Shown piece after piece: positions 48,037 through 60,130 of a stretch of DNA of 64,000 nucleotides. The stretch covers positions 18,705,022-18,769,021 of the forward strand of contig CM070563.1 in NCBI GenBank assembly GCA_036346405.1, read 5' to 3'. The DNA comes from Phyllostachys edulis (Eukaryota > Streptophyta > Magnoliopsida > Poales > Poaceae). The notes under the pieces were generated by a model. It did no database searches. It saw nothing but the letters and a program-made list of their open reading frames with translations, and was not told the DNA's origin. Positions within the stretch are counted from its first letter, which is position 1. Every line of letters starts with the position of its first letter. The position numbers and the translations under genes are program-made.

Positions 48037-48228
48037 GGTTAGAATTTGAGAGATAAAGAGGAATGGGTCTAAATTGTTAGTTCTATTGTAAAAGTCTTTT
48101 ACGTAATATATAGTGTACAAGAGAAATTCTATACTATGAATCTTAGACTATGCTACAATTACATGAGTACTCCTAACACTTACAAGACTATTACACTTCT
48201 ACCACACATTACACTACTACCCTTACCA
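48037..48228 (-). repeat. Left LTR of short LTR element copy 2
   Basis: About 192 bp; more diverged than the right LTR. Confidence 0.75.
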
Positions 48229-48233
48229 CCCCT

Positions 48234-48279
48234 ATTCAAACTCAATGCTATTGCATACGCAATAGCATTGAGTTTGAAT
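48234..48279. repeat. Perfect 21-bp hairpin beside the element 3-prime LTR
   Basis: Two 21-base arms (48234-48254 and 48259-48279) are perfect reverse complements around the loop ATAC. The arm contains CTCAATGCTATTGC. Confidence 0.9.
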
Positions 48280-48469
48280 ATGATAATACTAAAATAAAAG
48301 ATAAACCCGTAGTCCGGGCTTGAAGATGTCGTCAAAGCATGCAACTCTTGGACAAACATTGTCATTCGTCTCTTCACACGAATGTCTTGATTTGGAGATG
48401 TTGAAGCCGACAGGAAAAAAGAGATATGTTAAATCAAGCCGATGAAGAGAGAGATAGAGACGAGGACAC

Positions 48470-48610
48470 GAACCAGATCCGCCCACCCAAGAAGTGGGGT
48501 GACAATGTCGAATCTGGTGCTCGACGAAGGCAAAGACGACGAACCAGATCCGCCCACCCAAGATGTGAGGTGACAGTACGAACCAGATCCGCCCACCCAA
48601 GATGTGAGAT
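48470..48610. repeat. Tandem repeat within short LTR element copy 2
   Basis: ACCAGATCCGCCCACCCAAG occurs three times, near 48472, 48543 and 48583, with related spacers. Confidence 0.8.
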
Positions 48611-49565
48611 GACGGTGTTAAATCTGGCGCCCAAGGAAAACAAAGATGGCTACAAGAGGGCAAAGTCGCATCAACAACGATGATGGGGGTGACCGCACTC
48701 GTCCAACCCGAAAAGGAAGAAGCAATCGGCTAATCGACGAAGGATATGATGAACTAGCAACACTTCGACGAACTCAATGAGAGATGCAGTGGACTTAGAT
48801 GGACTCGATGGAAATCAAAGGAAAATAGACTTAGCTAGTAGCAGATACAAGCATTAGCCATGATCACACAAGCACCAACAGTAGTAACTCACAGCATACA
48901 TCCGGCCAACACCAAAAGCAATTCAGCACCACAAGTCTCAAGAAATAGCACACGAACAACCCAAGTAGCAGACCACTAGGCCCAACAGAAGCTGAACGAA
49001 CAAGAACATGTGCTACAGCAGAGGGAGCAATGATAGAGTCCAGAGCAGAGTGCTCTGGAGCAGGGCTGACCAAAGTGGTAGCAAGGAGTAGAGCAGCTGG
49101 CTCCTAGTCCCGTGAAGAAGATGGTCGAGTGCAGATTGGAGCTGAGCAAACCGATGGTAGTGCAATAGCCACAGAGTAGGGTGATCTGGTCCCAACGAGC
49201 TCCGAAGGCGACAGGATCTAGCAGAGACGACGGGAGGTGGATGGCGAGCTCGGGGATCTCCTCCACCGCGGAAGGACTGAGGAGCAGCTGCTGCTAGCAA
49301 GGGAGAGAATGAATGGCTCTACTGGTAGAAAATGGGATGTGGCGGATGGTTGGTGAGGAATGAGGATGTTTGTTGTTTGATTCCACTGCTGCTACTTGAA
49401 GAGGATGACTGCTAGCTACAGGTACTACTTGATATTAACAAATTACAGATGCTAAAGATAAAAACGAGATTAGGTGCTACCCCTGGGAGTAGAGATTGCT
49501 CCTCCCGGGGACGGCTTAGGTAGAAGAAGATGGAGGCTAGAGTTTGGATCTAGGATCTGATACCA

Positions 49566-49745
49566 TGTTAGAATTTGAGAGAGAAGAGAGGAATGGGGGT
49601 AGAATTGTTGGTTCTATTGCAAGTGCCCAAGGGGCAATATATAGTGTACAAGAGAAACCCTAGACTAGACTATAATTACATGACCACCCTTAACACTTAC
49701 ATGACTATTACACTTTTACCACACATTACACTACTACCCTTAACA
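49566..49745 (-). repeat. Right LTR of short LTR element copy 2
   Basis: 180 bp, starts TGTTAGAATTTGAG, ends CCCTTAACA. Confidence 0.78.
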
Positions 49746-49902
49746 CCTCCAACCATAAATTTTTAGCAAGCGAGGAGATAGACAATAGAGTTTAGGTTTT
49801 GGGGTTATAGGGAGGTGGTCGATGGTGGCGGTCTTGCTATAGGAAGGTGGATGGTAGCGGGATAGGTTATCAGTGATTCAGTGTCTCTCTTATAACTTAT
49901 AA

Positions 49903-50199
49903 TAGCATGTACATTGTAGGAGCTTAGAGAGGTGTTTAGCACACAAAAAAACTGATTTTTTTCTGCCACATAAGATAGATAAGGTGTTTATTTTGTAGCA
50001 TCGATGCTTAACTAGGCACCGATGCTTAACATATGCTTATGTATATAACTATATTTAATTAATAGATAATACAACATTTAAACACCTACAAAAGAGATGC
50101 TTGCATTGGAGGGAATGACTTTTACATGGGTGCTTGATGATGTGGCTCTATTATCTCTCTTTAAACACTTATGTATAAGCATCTTGCATTGTACAACCC
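49903..50199. mobile_element. Tourist-like MITE, 297 bp
   Basis: Ends TAGCATGTACATTGTAGGAG and GCATTGTACAACCC are loosely inverted. TAA flanks both sides (49900-49902 and 50200-50202). Confidence 0.68.
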
Positions 50200-50202
50200 T
50201 AA

Positions 50203-51757
50203 GGTTGATTTTGTTTATCCCATTTATGATGGACTACCAAACCCACACTCATTTATCCTTAACAAGGATAGACTATTGGAGCATGTTAATTTATTTATGA
50301 ATAAAATTCAACGAGCTATAACAGCATGCCTTTCAACCTCTCTCGACCGTCCAAAGATATCATACATTATATATGGGGTAATGATACCGCTCGGTCGTAC
50401 GCACATCGGACGGCTCGATCACTCCCCGAGCCGCTTACTCTCCGGGTCCAAGTCACTTTTTGTTGAGCCGCTCCCCAACCTAATCTCTTTCTTCTCTATT
50501 CCCCGCACACATGTCTCACCTGCTCACTACCCTCTCTATTTTTTCGCACCCGTCGCTACTAGAGACAATAATTGAGCTCAAGGGAACCATCAACCATGCT
50601 AGAAGCTCAAGGGAACCATCAACCATGCTAGAGCTCGATCCCCTCCTTAAGGGTAGTTGGATCCACAGGATCCATTGTTGCCATGGCCAAAGCTCACCAG
50701 ATCTGTCGCCACTATGGCCAAAGCTACCCGGATCTGGTGGTCATGAGGATAGAAGAGTGGGGGTGGCGGAGGAGGAGGCTGGCATGGTCGGCGCCATCAT
50801 CGAGCTATGTAGCGGCGAGGCTTCCTAAGTCCCGCCATGTGGGAGTAAAAAGTATGAGCATCTCCACCCCTTCTACGAGTTCATGGGTGGGCGTCACCTC
50901 ATCCTCCTCTGAGCTCCTAGCTAGGCATCGCCACTTCCCCTAGCTGGCCAGCTAGTGTCATGTGTTTGTTGTAGCAATGGGGATTTTTTGTTGCAATAGG
51001 TGATTTGAAATGTTGGTACTATATCTTTTTGATGTTTTAGTACGTTGCAATAGCAGATTCATGAGGTGGATTTTTTTTTTCTCATTGCAATTGTTGCTCC
51101 TCATTGTTGCTATAGGTGATTTGAAATGTTGGGACTACTATCTTCTGGATGTTCCAGTAACAAATTCTTGGAGTGAATCTCAATGTTGCAATAGCTGCTT
51201 CTCATTGTTTCAATAGGTGATTTAAAATGTTGGGACTATACCTTCTAGATGTTTCATAAGTTAGTTTTAAATGTTGCAAATTTCTTGATGTTGCAACAAT
51301 TATTTTCAGATGTTGCAACTATTGTTTTAAAATCTTACAATGTTGTAACATCAGAATTTGTTTGATTATATTTGAATTAGTGTTTAAGCACAGCTAGGTT
51401 CTGATGGTTTCTATGCAATTTTTTGTGAGAATATGTTATTTTCCCAATGATTTTTTGGAGGAGATCGGGGCGAAGGGAGTTTTTTTTGTTGCATCGGGGG
51501 TGTGTGATGTTGCAAGGTGTGGCGTACGGTGCTGGCGCTTGGAACGTACATCCAAGCGCTAGTCATGTCCTTATATACGAGGCCTCATTTGGGGAACGCT
51601 TGGAATTTCACATGAAAGGAAACATCCACCTCTATTGAAGGCAAATTTCCCTACAATTTTTTTATGAGAATACTATGCTCCAAACCAGACCTAAACCAGA
51701 AGGGTGTGCGAGATGTGCAGTACTATAGTGTAATACCCCACATTTTTATGTGAGAAA
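50203..51757. other. Repeat-rich intergenic region with a minisatellite
   Basis: From about 50990 to 51300, AGGTGATTTGAAATGTTGG-type words recur at about 50997, 51112 and 51214 among TTGCAATAG motifs, a diverged array of about 110 bp units. The 50.4-50.95 kb part is GC-rich with no recognisable protein. It is probably a degraded transposon. Confidence 0.5.
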
Positions 51758-51801
51758 TTGAGGCTAGGTGGGGGATCGCGTTTCCATGCTAGGAAGGGAT
51801 A

Positions 51802-52458
51802 GTGCTGCATGGAGCTCAGCTAGTGCAGGGTTACGCCAAGGTCCAGGTGAACATGGTACATGACACTTGCATGGTCATCCCGCTGGAGAAGCCCCCAAAT
51901 GAAGACATCATAACACTAGGGGTTGCTGTGCACACTTTTGTCCAGTGGCCCAAGAGGGACATCGTCCTGGACCCTGCAGTGCCGCGATCTCCACATGACC
52001 ATGCCTATTCAACAGAACTCTCGATGACTCCACCTCAACCTCCGCTTCAGAAGGCCGCTGTATCAGTTCCCGTGGAGACGACGCCGAAGAAACAAGAAAA
52101 GTGTGCTGAGTCGTCTCCTGGGAAGAAGTATAGCAGGTGAGTCACTAAGGCCAAATCGAAATCGAAATCGAAGAACATTAAGGTGCCTCACAAGCCTCGA
52201 ACGTTCTCCCTCGGAATGCCATTGATCCCCGACACACTATTATTCCGCCTTGGAATGGGTTGCCAAAGTTTGCATGCCTGGTACATGCGGAAGACCAACG
52301 AGCGGAGGAAAAACCGGCCTATTGGAATCACCGTTAGATACATGGAGAGACATTTCCTCCACGAGCCGAGCTTCTTCGTCGTGGGCTTCGAAGACTTATT
52401 CGAACTATTCAACCTCGATGGCCTCGACACCTCACTTCTACGATGCTGGACACTGTAA
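51802..52458 (+). pseudogene. CACTA-1 second-ORF protein, central part
   Basis: The frame 51802-52140 contains GVAVHTFVQWPKRDIVLDPA, a motif common in second ORFs of plant CACTA elements (DUF8039-like), and ends at TGA. A lysine-rich link and 52183-52458 (PRTFSLGMPLIPDTLLFRLG) follow in another frame. CACTA-2 has the same order. Confidence 0.7.
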
Positions 52459-52562
52459 GTGTGTACAATCAAGTTCTGCATTCACGTAATACCGATAAAT
52501 GTCATAACTCATTGCTTATGTACAGATACATGATGCAACAAGCCTGGCGATCATGAGAACCG

Positions 52563-53260
52563 GTGGGTTTCCTCGACCCATATTTGATCTCTAAGCAATG
52601 CATCACCCAAGACGCATCCTATGTCAAGAATTACATAACGACGAGATTGCTTGCTCAAGACACCAAGGACTACATACTAGCACCCTACAACCAGAGGAAA
52701 GTGCTTCACTACTTGCTATACAAATTTTATTTGTACTTTATACGCAGCACGAACTTAGGTTTAATAACTATAGCGACATATATGAGTAGGTGGCACTGGA
52801 TCCTTATAGTCATTGTACCGAAGTGGAACAAGGTAATATACTTTGATTTCCAACTCAACAACAACCACGACTTCACCCTTGTGCAAGAAATACTCGACAT
52901 GTATGCTCATTTCCTCCATACATAACTCTATTGCAGTCTTCCTTCGTTTGAAATAGCCGAGGATAACCTTTTGGAATCACGTAGGTCGTTCAGCGCCTAT
53001 ATTGCTAGGGGAGGGAGACACATGGAATCGAGCGCCACACTACAACACAAGACACGATTTTCGGTACCCGCTACAACACAATAATCTCATATCACACTTC
53101 ATAATAATGCATCTCGAACTGACTATACCTATATATATAATTCTATTTTTGTAGTGCCACCAGCAACTACAAGACCACCTATGTGCATTTTACGTTTACC
53201 GTCATATGCATGAAATCATGAGTGCTAAGACAAATGATCTAGAGGTTTGTCAATCTCACA
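52563..53260 (+). pseudogene. CACTA-1 Ulp1-like cysteine protease domain
   Basis: The frame 52563-52925 includes SRWHWILIVIVPKWNKVIYF, with the catalytic His and the beta-strands of C48 peptidases, then ILDMYAHFLHT. After an intron-like gap the Cys region HLCAFYVYRHMHEIM is readable near 53180. Ulp1/SENP-like domains are frequent passengers in plant CACTA and MULE elements. The Asp-containing segment is not in one frame with the rest. Confidence 0.72.
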
Positions 53261-53639
53261 ATAATTATTTTCTAATTATTAATTTAAATATATATGATTA
53301 CTACCTTACTCCTTCTAGTGACAGGGCATGACAATCAAATCAAGTGCATTCAATCTGGACGAAGTCTCGAATGTTCAAGGACGGCTCTCCACCTTCATCA
53401 CGACAGAGATCATTCACTCCAAAGGAGAGTTTCACTCCGTCGACACCGCTGAACGACCTTCAAACAATTGATTCAATTGTAGTTCACTTTGAGTTGTAAT
53501 TCAATTGTAACTTTAAACATTCTTTTGTAATTAATTTTGAGTTGTAATTCACTTATTTGTGATTTATCTATTTTCTGCTTGCTTGTTTTTAGAGGACATG
53601 GCTAGTATTTCCTGAGGCTAGCCGAAAAACAAAAAAATA

Positions 53640-54024
53640 GTTAGGTATAGAACGAACTATCACATACGATTTTGTAGTATAAACCGTCTGTGAAGGCCTA
53701 CTATCACAGACAGCTACCACCAACAACCGTCTGTGATATGTAGAATATCACAGACGGTTCTTTTTACTTACTGTCTGCGATGTGTCTCCAATCACAGATG
53801 GTTGGTATATATAACCGTCTGTGATGGCCGACGTATCACAGACGGTTTTTAGTAGAAGCCGTCTGTGATAGTAGGCCTTCATAGACGATTTATACCATAA
53901 AACTATCTGTGTTGTGACTTATCACAGACGGCTTACAAACTGTTTGTGATAACCACCTGTTATCACAGACACATAAATTCAGACGGTTCAAAAACCGTCT
54001 ATGATGACCCTTTGTGTAGTAGTG
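53640..54024. repeat. CACTA-1 subterminal repeats
   Basis: More than ten copies of (A/G)ACCGTCTGTGAT and its reverse ATCACAGACGG in both orientations, the binding-site array of CACTA ends. Confidence 0.85.
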
Positions 54025-54559
54025 ATCTACGCACGTGGTCGAGGGTGGCTGACTACATGCTTGCATGCTGAAGAAGGTCTATGTGTTGTTGACAGCTACA
54101 ACGCTCGGCGAGGTAGCGAAACCTAGAGAACGTACTCTTTCCAAAATCAAAATCGTAACCATGCAACTTCATAAATTAAAAGCAAGCAAGCACCCCACCT
54201 TTACACATGGTGTGGCGAGTGGTGACACATTGCAGCAGGCATGCGCATCACAGCAACGGAGACAACCGCTATCGTCCTTAGCCGGTGTCCTTGTAGGACA
54301 CTATCTAGGCGCATGGCTGCCGTCAACGAACTCCGACTACGCTAATAGAGGTGATTGGTGGATGTACGGATATGTAGCGGTGCCCTTTTCAGTTTTTATA
54401 GGAAGATTGGAGACTTAGTACATAGGGAAGAAGAACCAGATCCAAGCATGAAAGAAAAGAGGAATGACAGGAACGATCACATTTAATCTGAAAGTAACTA
54501 AAAAAGAAGTTGCTAGTCAAAATTGCAACTTTTGCACATCTAACATCAAAATTTGCTTA
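54025..54559. other. Spacer between CACTA-1 and the RABH1 locus
   Basis: A 117-codon plus-strand frame (54065-54418) has no recognisable motif. I do not call it a gene. Confidence 0.4.
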
Positions 54560-56187
54560 AGAAATTATTTTGTGCTTCATGCTTGTGGGTTTCCAACCAG
54601 CATGTCGATGAAAAAGGACATGGAAGAGAGAGCATACTTGCAACATCATATATACAATAACAACAACCGAAGAGTCTCTCATGTAGCTTGGAATTAAACT
54701 CCTCATGTTTCCTGACCAGCTGTATCCCTGAAAAGTAAAGAACACAAATACATATGATGAAGGTCGACACTCATCAATACTACGGATAGACCGACTTGTT
54801 AGTAATGCTGTGAAAGTTGTCACCATACCAGAGTTGGAGTCTCACAGTTCTGTCTTCAAGGTACATTGTCTTTATACCAATGGTAGCCCGTTTGCAAAGG
54901 AACAAAACGTAAGCACCGTTAATTGAGCAAGATCACTGTAAAAAAACCAAACACTTTATTTTACTTCCATGAGTGTGTTAAAAAATATTAAGCATTAGAA
55001 CACCATCATCACAACCATACATCACAGGGTAACAACCAACATCCTTCATCAGGAACAACATGTTTATATGATATGTACATATGAACAAGTTCAAGATTAT
55101 GGCATCTATTCTACACTGCCTTGAAGGTCTTTAAGTGATAATTAACAATTCTATGAAAGTAGGACTATTAGGGCATGTACAATGGCATAAACAACTGTTG
55201 TTTATAGTACCTCTTCATGTTATCTATAGACAGCGCTAAAGATAGCTCCTACAATGAATTTTCTTTTTACTACTAAATGATAGACGGTCCAATTCTCTAT
55301 ACTCTCCCTCTCTCCTTCACATCATCTCATGTCCTACGTGTCAAGGCTTACAGACAACTGACGTCATACTATTGTACATGCTCTTAGGCTCATGAATAGC
55401 GCACGGTGCCAATCCCCTAGAAATGGCAAAGGTTCCATATCAAATTGAGAACCCAGGCGTCACGTTACTTTGTTCTCACCTAGAGGCCATTAACAAAACT
55501 CTTGGATTTTCCCCCTACATTGCAACGCCCAGAATTCTAGAGCAAACCATTCCCAACCCAATTGTTGTGTCAATGCACTCAAAAGCTTGGCCTCAAGCAC
55601 ACCAAACATATTTCTCACTGAACAATGCTGAGATCCAATGATACCACCAACCGCGACACAATTTCTCACACCTTAAATTCCAAAATACACCTCAAATAAC
55701 ATCGTACTAATTACACACGAATCGGCAACATGCCAATTCATCTTCCTCAATTAGGGATCATAAGCATTAGCATTACATTGTTTCATGAACACACATCACA
55801 TACATTTTTTAAATAGATGCACAGAATCAGATGTCGTAACCATTGGATTGCCCCGCCCAAGAATGGCTAAACGACCACCACACGCCGCATGCCTAATTGA
55901 CAGATCCAATTGCCAATCCACATAACCATATCGTACTAAAGGCCCGCCCGCTCGCGTCGGATCTGGCCCGATCAGATCTAGCCCCAACCCCGACTCGCGA
56001 CGAGCAAATGACAAAATCAAACAAATGAAATGCATGTGATTGGGGAAGGCGAAAAGATCGAGGATCGAGGAGGACACACATGGTAGGCATTGTCAAACTT
56101 GTCATATATGAAACGAGTGATGATGATGGTCTTGCCGATGGACTGGTCGCCGAGGAACACCAGCTTGTACTTGGCAAGGGCCAACAT
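54560..56187 (-). pseudogene. RABH1: RABH1 (Rab6-type) GTPase pseudogene
   Basis: Exon 1 (56187-56080) encodes LALAKYKLVFLGDQSIGKT then IITRFIYDKFDNAY, matching Rab6/RABH1 around the P-loop but with the codon after GKT missing. Exon 2 (54888-54829) reads ATIGI then KTMYLEDRTVRLQLW, lacking four residues, and has no AG acceptor. Exon 3 (from 54727) starts WDTAGQE, then shifts frame, and RSLIPSYMRDSSVVVIVY follows. A further shift and a short piece resembling LVGN (near 54592) come next. Rab6 directs Golgi retrograde traffic. The guanine-binding end (NKTD, SAK) and prenylated tail are not seen. It is degraded beyond function. Confidence 0.85.
55171..55383. mobile_element. Tourist MITE in RABH1 intron 1
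   Basis: Starts GGGCATGTACAATGG and ends TATTGTACATGCTC, with TTA on both sides (55168-55170 and 55384-55386). 213 bp. Confidence 0.88.
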
Positions 56188-57044
56188 GGGCCATCTCCTC
56201 TCCTCCTCATATTCCCTTTTCCGGTGTGCGGCGGCAGCGGCGAGTGGGTCGAGAGGGGAAGGGGATTTCCCTCTCTGGCTCGCTCACGCCTGCGGTATGG
56301 GTGGGGGAGATGTATGGGTGGGTGTCTCCCCAAAGCTCTCACCCTACCCCTTCTTATCTCGCGACTCACGAGCGATGGGCTCCGCTCTCCCTATTGCGCT
56401 TCTGGCATTGCCTCTGAGGGCGTGTTTGTTGGGCCCACGTGGTGGCGCCAACATATTGGTGAGGGGAGAGAAATAGAGAACACATCACTCACCACCACTA
56501 TAGTCTTTTTAAGTAGTAAAGATGAGGTTCTTAAGCTCGATGTCCAGTAAATCGTCGCGATTGGGCATGTCGTGGAAATTAGCATATTTAAAATAGAAGA
56601 CACCTAAATTAGGGTTTTGCTATGACATAAAAGATGCAGTGCTTTTTCTAAGTTATCCGTGGAGTGCTAGATCATCGAATTTGCTTGGGTAGTGTAAAAG
56701 TTAGGGCACTTAGAAGCTCGCTGTCCTGCGAATCATTGTGATAGGACAGTGTCATGGTAATTATTAGATTAAAAAAATAGTATAAAACCAAATTAAAATT
56801 CGGGATGATTAGAGACATTGTCCATTAGGATGTGTAAATGCTCAAATTGTCTTTGTTTGCTGTTATGATAAGTATTAAAATAGATATGAAATTTGTGTGG
56901 TTGTTGCCTGTGAGCCATCGTGATTGGAGGGTGCCACTGTAATTTACATATTAAAATTAGTAGATGGGCGAAGTAAATTATAGTGATAACCAGGAAATTG
57001 TAGGTAAATTTCCATAGTTTCCTGGAGTGGCACGATTTGTTATA
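56188..57044. other. RABH1 upstream region with a diverged tandem repeat
   Basis: The first 250 bp resembles a 5-prime UTR. From about 56535 three related units recur at about 56535, 56716 and 56901, each with GTCC/GCC..., AATC(G/A)T(C/T)G-type and GTCGTGGAAATTA-type words, period about 183 bp. Confidence 0.5.
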
Positions 57045-57049
57045 TTTTG

Positions 57050-59236
57050 TGTAACACTCCAGCCCAATGCTGAGCCCGGAATGCCACTAAACTACACTAA
57101 CTACTAATTTAAATAATATATTACAACAATTTCCAGCAAGCATATAAAGAATAAAAACCGGTCCACGGGTCGTAATAAAGACATTAAACGCAACACAATA
57201 AGCATAATGATCAACATACTAGATGACAATACTGAATGATGAACCAATAAGTATTAAACAATCCATAATGAGTCTAAAGAATAAATAAATCAAGTCACAA
57301 ACCATTCATCCAAAATTTATCAAGTCTAATGAAGCCTAAAGGAAATATCATCACACTAGATTGAAAGATTTCATGACAATGTGAATCAAATAAATGTGGT
57401 GGTTGCACGTGAGCAATGTGAGCTATTCTCTCCCATGCGAGATGTTGTCAACATCGACCTATAGCAACAATAGAGCAAGAGTGAGTCCACGACTCAGCAA
57501 GAACAAAATAAAACAATAAACAACAATTCAATAACCATTATCAATATTATCATTGACATCATTCATTCATTTATCTCCATGCTCATACTCAAATAAACAT
57601 ATCATCCTCTTTTCATTCATGCAATGCAACTCTATGCTACATGCTCATTTGCTCATTTCATCGCTTATACCGTTATACCACGAGTGAACACTCGTGACAG
57701 TGTTCACTCTTCCTCAAGCTCATCCTCTAAAGGACCGGGGATCTCTCCACTCCTATGGAGTCTCTACCAACGAGGTAGATATCATGTGATCCTCTACCAA
57801 CGAGGTAGATATCATGTGATCACCATGATCACTTCTCTTTTATGCAACGATGATGCACATGATGCAATAAATTCAATTTAAACTCGATAACTCATCAACA
57901 ATTTCCATTATCAACATACCATGTCTTCATCATCAATAGCAATGCCATAGTCATTCTCAAGATGTGTGAATAAGAAATGTAACGGCATAAATAACATCAT
58001 GATAATGAATAATAAAGAAAACAACAACCAAACCATTGATTACTGTTCTACCATGCATTTGCCTCTTATCCTCAAGGAGTCGGGTGATGGGATGGTGGCA
58101 AAGTGATTGAGGAAACGCTCCCTGGACAAGCAATTAAAATACACTAAAAAACATACAACCATAGTACCAAAACATCAAACTAATCACCATCGAACATATA
58201 CGCAAAATCGACACCTTTAACTAAACTTTACCGAACGCACTACCCGCTGTCTCAGTAGTAAAACGACCCTAACTCCCTCCTCTGAACTCCAAACATACCG
58301 AAATATATATTTTTTGGAAACCCCACAAAATTATCTACAACATTCTAGTTATGCAAAACCTTTGAATTCGGTGTTTAGTTTCTCGTTTCCAACCCCGAAG
58401 GTTAAACCAAAATCTGCTACAACAGTCTCTACTTCACATTTTAATATCTATTTTTATATAACTTGAAAAGTAGTAAACAATGGTAGTTCTGTAATATACT
58501 AAGAAATATCTAGCTTATTAAAGTTATAACAATAATTAAATTACTCCATCTACTATATGTAATTAGCCCATCTACGTGGCAATTTGCCATTGACGAATCG
58601 CTACGGACAACGACCTTCCCGAGGGCATAACTTTTCACTCACAACTCCAAAATTAGTGATCTAGACCTTCATGGAAAGCTAGTAAAATTCTCCACAACTT
58701 TGATAACTAGCCAAAACCCTGAATCTTAATGTAAGTACCCCTAATTCGACAAACTAGGGTTTCTCAAAAGCTATTCTTCCCTTGATCAAAATGATCTACA
58801 ATCTGGATAAAGACTACACTAGGATTAACTAAGGACTACCAGATCGTTATCCCTGAAGAAAACAACAATCCCCAAGTTCTTCCCTCCTCTTCCTTTCTGT
58901 CCTCCCTTCTCCTTCCTCTTGTCCCTCCTTGCTTGCACCCGATAGCACCACCACCCACCAGCAGTAGGGCTCGGCTAGGGGGTGCGCACCAGGGAGGAGG
59001 GCGCTGGTAGGGAGGTTGTTGACAGGGGGAGGAGGCGTGAGGGGCTCAGCCCTAGGGGTGGTGGTAGGGAGGGGGTTGGCAGGGGTGGCTAGGGTTGGTA
59101 GCCCCCCTGATCCCCTTTAAAGGTTAGCCGACCCCCATGGGGTAACAGGCCATGGGCCGAAAACCCATCCCCCCCCCCCCCCGCGCCCCCTCTTTTTTAA
59201 TTCATTTAGCTCTCCAATGTTAAATGGGATATCACA
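57050..59236 (+). mobile_element. Probable solo LTR
   Basis: Starts TGTAACACTCCAGCCC and ends GGGATATCACA. Flanks TTTTG (57045-57049) and TTTCG (59237-59241) match at four of five bases. The opening is typical of gypsy LTRs. There is no gag/pol and no second LTR. A run of 15 C bases lies near 59170. Confidence 0.55.
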
Positions 59237-59241
59237 TTTCG

Positions 59242-59648
59242 TATTGTAGAAAAATAGTTATGAAAGTGTTAAACTTTATGTCCACTAATGCAATAGAATG
59301 ACTTTCGGGGTTGAAAATGAGGATTTATATGGCTTAATGAGGAAACTTGCATAACTAGAGAAAGGCGGGGAATTTCATCTAGTTTCCATAAAGTATATCA
59401 TTTAATATGTTTGGGTTCTTGGGTTGCGAGTTATGCTTGTTTGAATTCTGGAATAGCAATATCGGTAAATTGAGAGAGGGGAGAGAGGCGTGTTTAAGCG
59501 TAGGAGCACGTGATCTTCCTTGTACACTATGGATAGATATTGTAACATGATTGTGGTTAGGTTGTAATGCTTTGTTTCGGTGGTTGATTGCCGGCCATCA
59601 AGTCTCCCTACATAGTTAAGGCAAGTGCATGGTAGAATAGTGGTTTAT
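59242..59648. other. Spacer before CACTA-2, nothing recognised
   Basis: AT-rich stretch with no gene. It ends at the bases TAT directly before the CACTA terminus. Confidence 0.45.
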
Positions 59649-60130
59649 CACTACTACAGAAAGAGTCATCATAAACGGTTCTAAACTGTCATCACAGACG
59701 GTTTCTGAACCATCTGAATTTATGTGTCTATGATAACAGATGGTTATCACAGAAGGTTTGTGAGCCGTCTGTGATAAGTCACAACACAGACGGTTTTGTG
59801 GTATAAACCGTCTATGAAGGACTACTATCACAAATGGCTTCTACCAAAAATCATCTATGAAACATCGGCCATCACAGACCGTTATATGTACTAAGCATCT
59901 GTGATTGGAGACTATCACAGACGGCTTCTACCAAAAACTGTTTGTGATACGTCGGCCATCACAAACGGTTATGTGTACCAACTGTCTGTGATATCCTACA
60001 TATCATAGACAATTAGTAAAAAGAACCGTCTGTGATATCCTACATATCACAGACAGTTGTTGGTGGTAGCCGTCTATGATAGTAGGCCTTCACAGATGGT
60101 TTATACCACAAAACCGTCTGTGATAGTTCG
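59649..60130. repeat. CACTA-2 subterminal repeats
   Basis: About fifteen copies of the CACAGACGG/CCGTCTGTG word in both orientations, matching those of CACTA-1. Confidence 0.85.

Larger units (their letters stand above)
48037..49745 (-). mobile_element. Short non-autonomous LTR element (TRIM/LARD-like), copy 2
   Basis: LTRs 48037-48228 and 49566-49745 share GAATTTGAGAGA..., ATATATAGTGTACAAGAGAAA and ACATTACACTACTACCCTTA. The minus-strand primer site TGGTATCAGATCC touches the right LTR, so it reads minus. There is no gag or pol. Short interior pieces (GAAGCAATCGGCT, and CTCC(C/T)... GGGG near the primer site) match the element at 20518-22452, so both belong to one family. Flanks GCCTT and CCTCC do not match. 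Confidence 0.78.
51758..54024 (+). mobile_element. CACTA-1: truncated CACTA element, 3-prime part
   Basis: It ends GTAGTAGTG at 54024, the CACTA terminus (reverse complement CACTACTAC). It is preceded by 385 bp of CACAGACGG-type subterminal repeats and by coding sequence. The 5-prime half is missing; homology with CACTA-2 begins near 51758 (GAGGCTAGG). The pair are inverted copies. Confidence 0.82.

Noticed and set aside
55423..55641. 72-codon plus-strand frame
   Set aside because: Lies in the intron of the RABH1 relic, with no motif.
56080..56550. 156-codon plus-strand frame
   Set aside because: Antisense to RABH1 exon 1 and its 5-prime region. The sense strand carries the recognisable protein.
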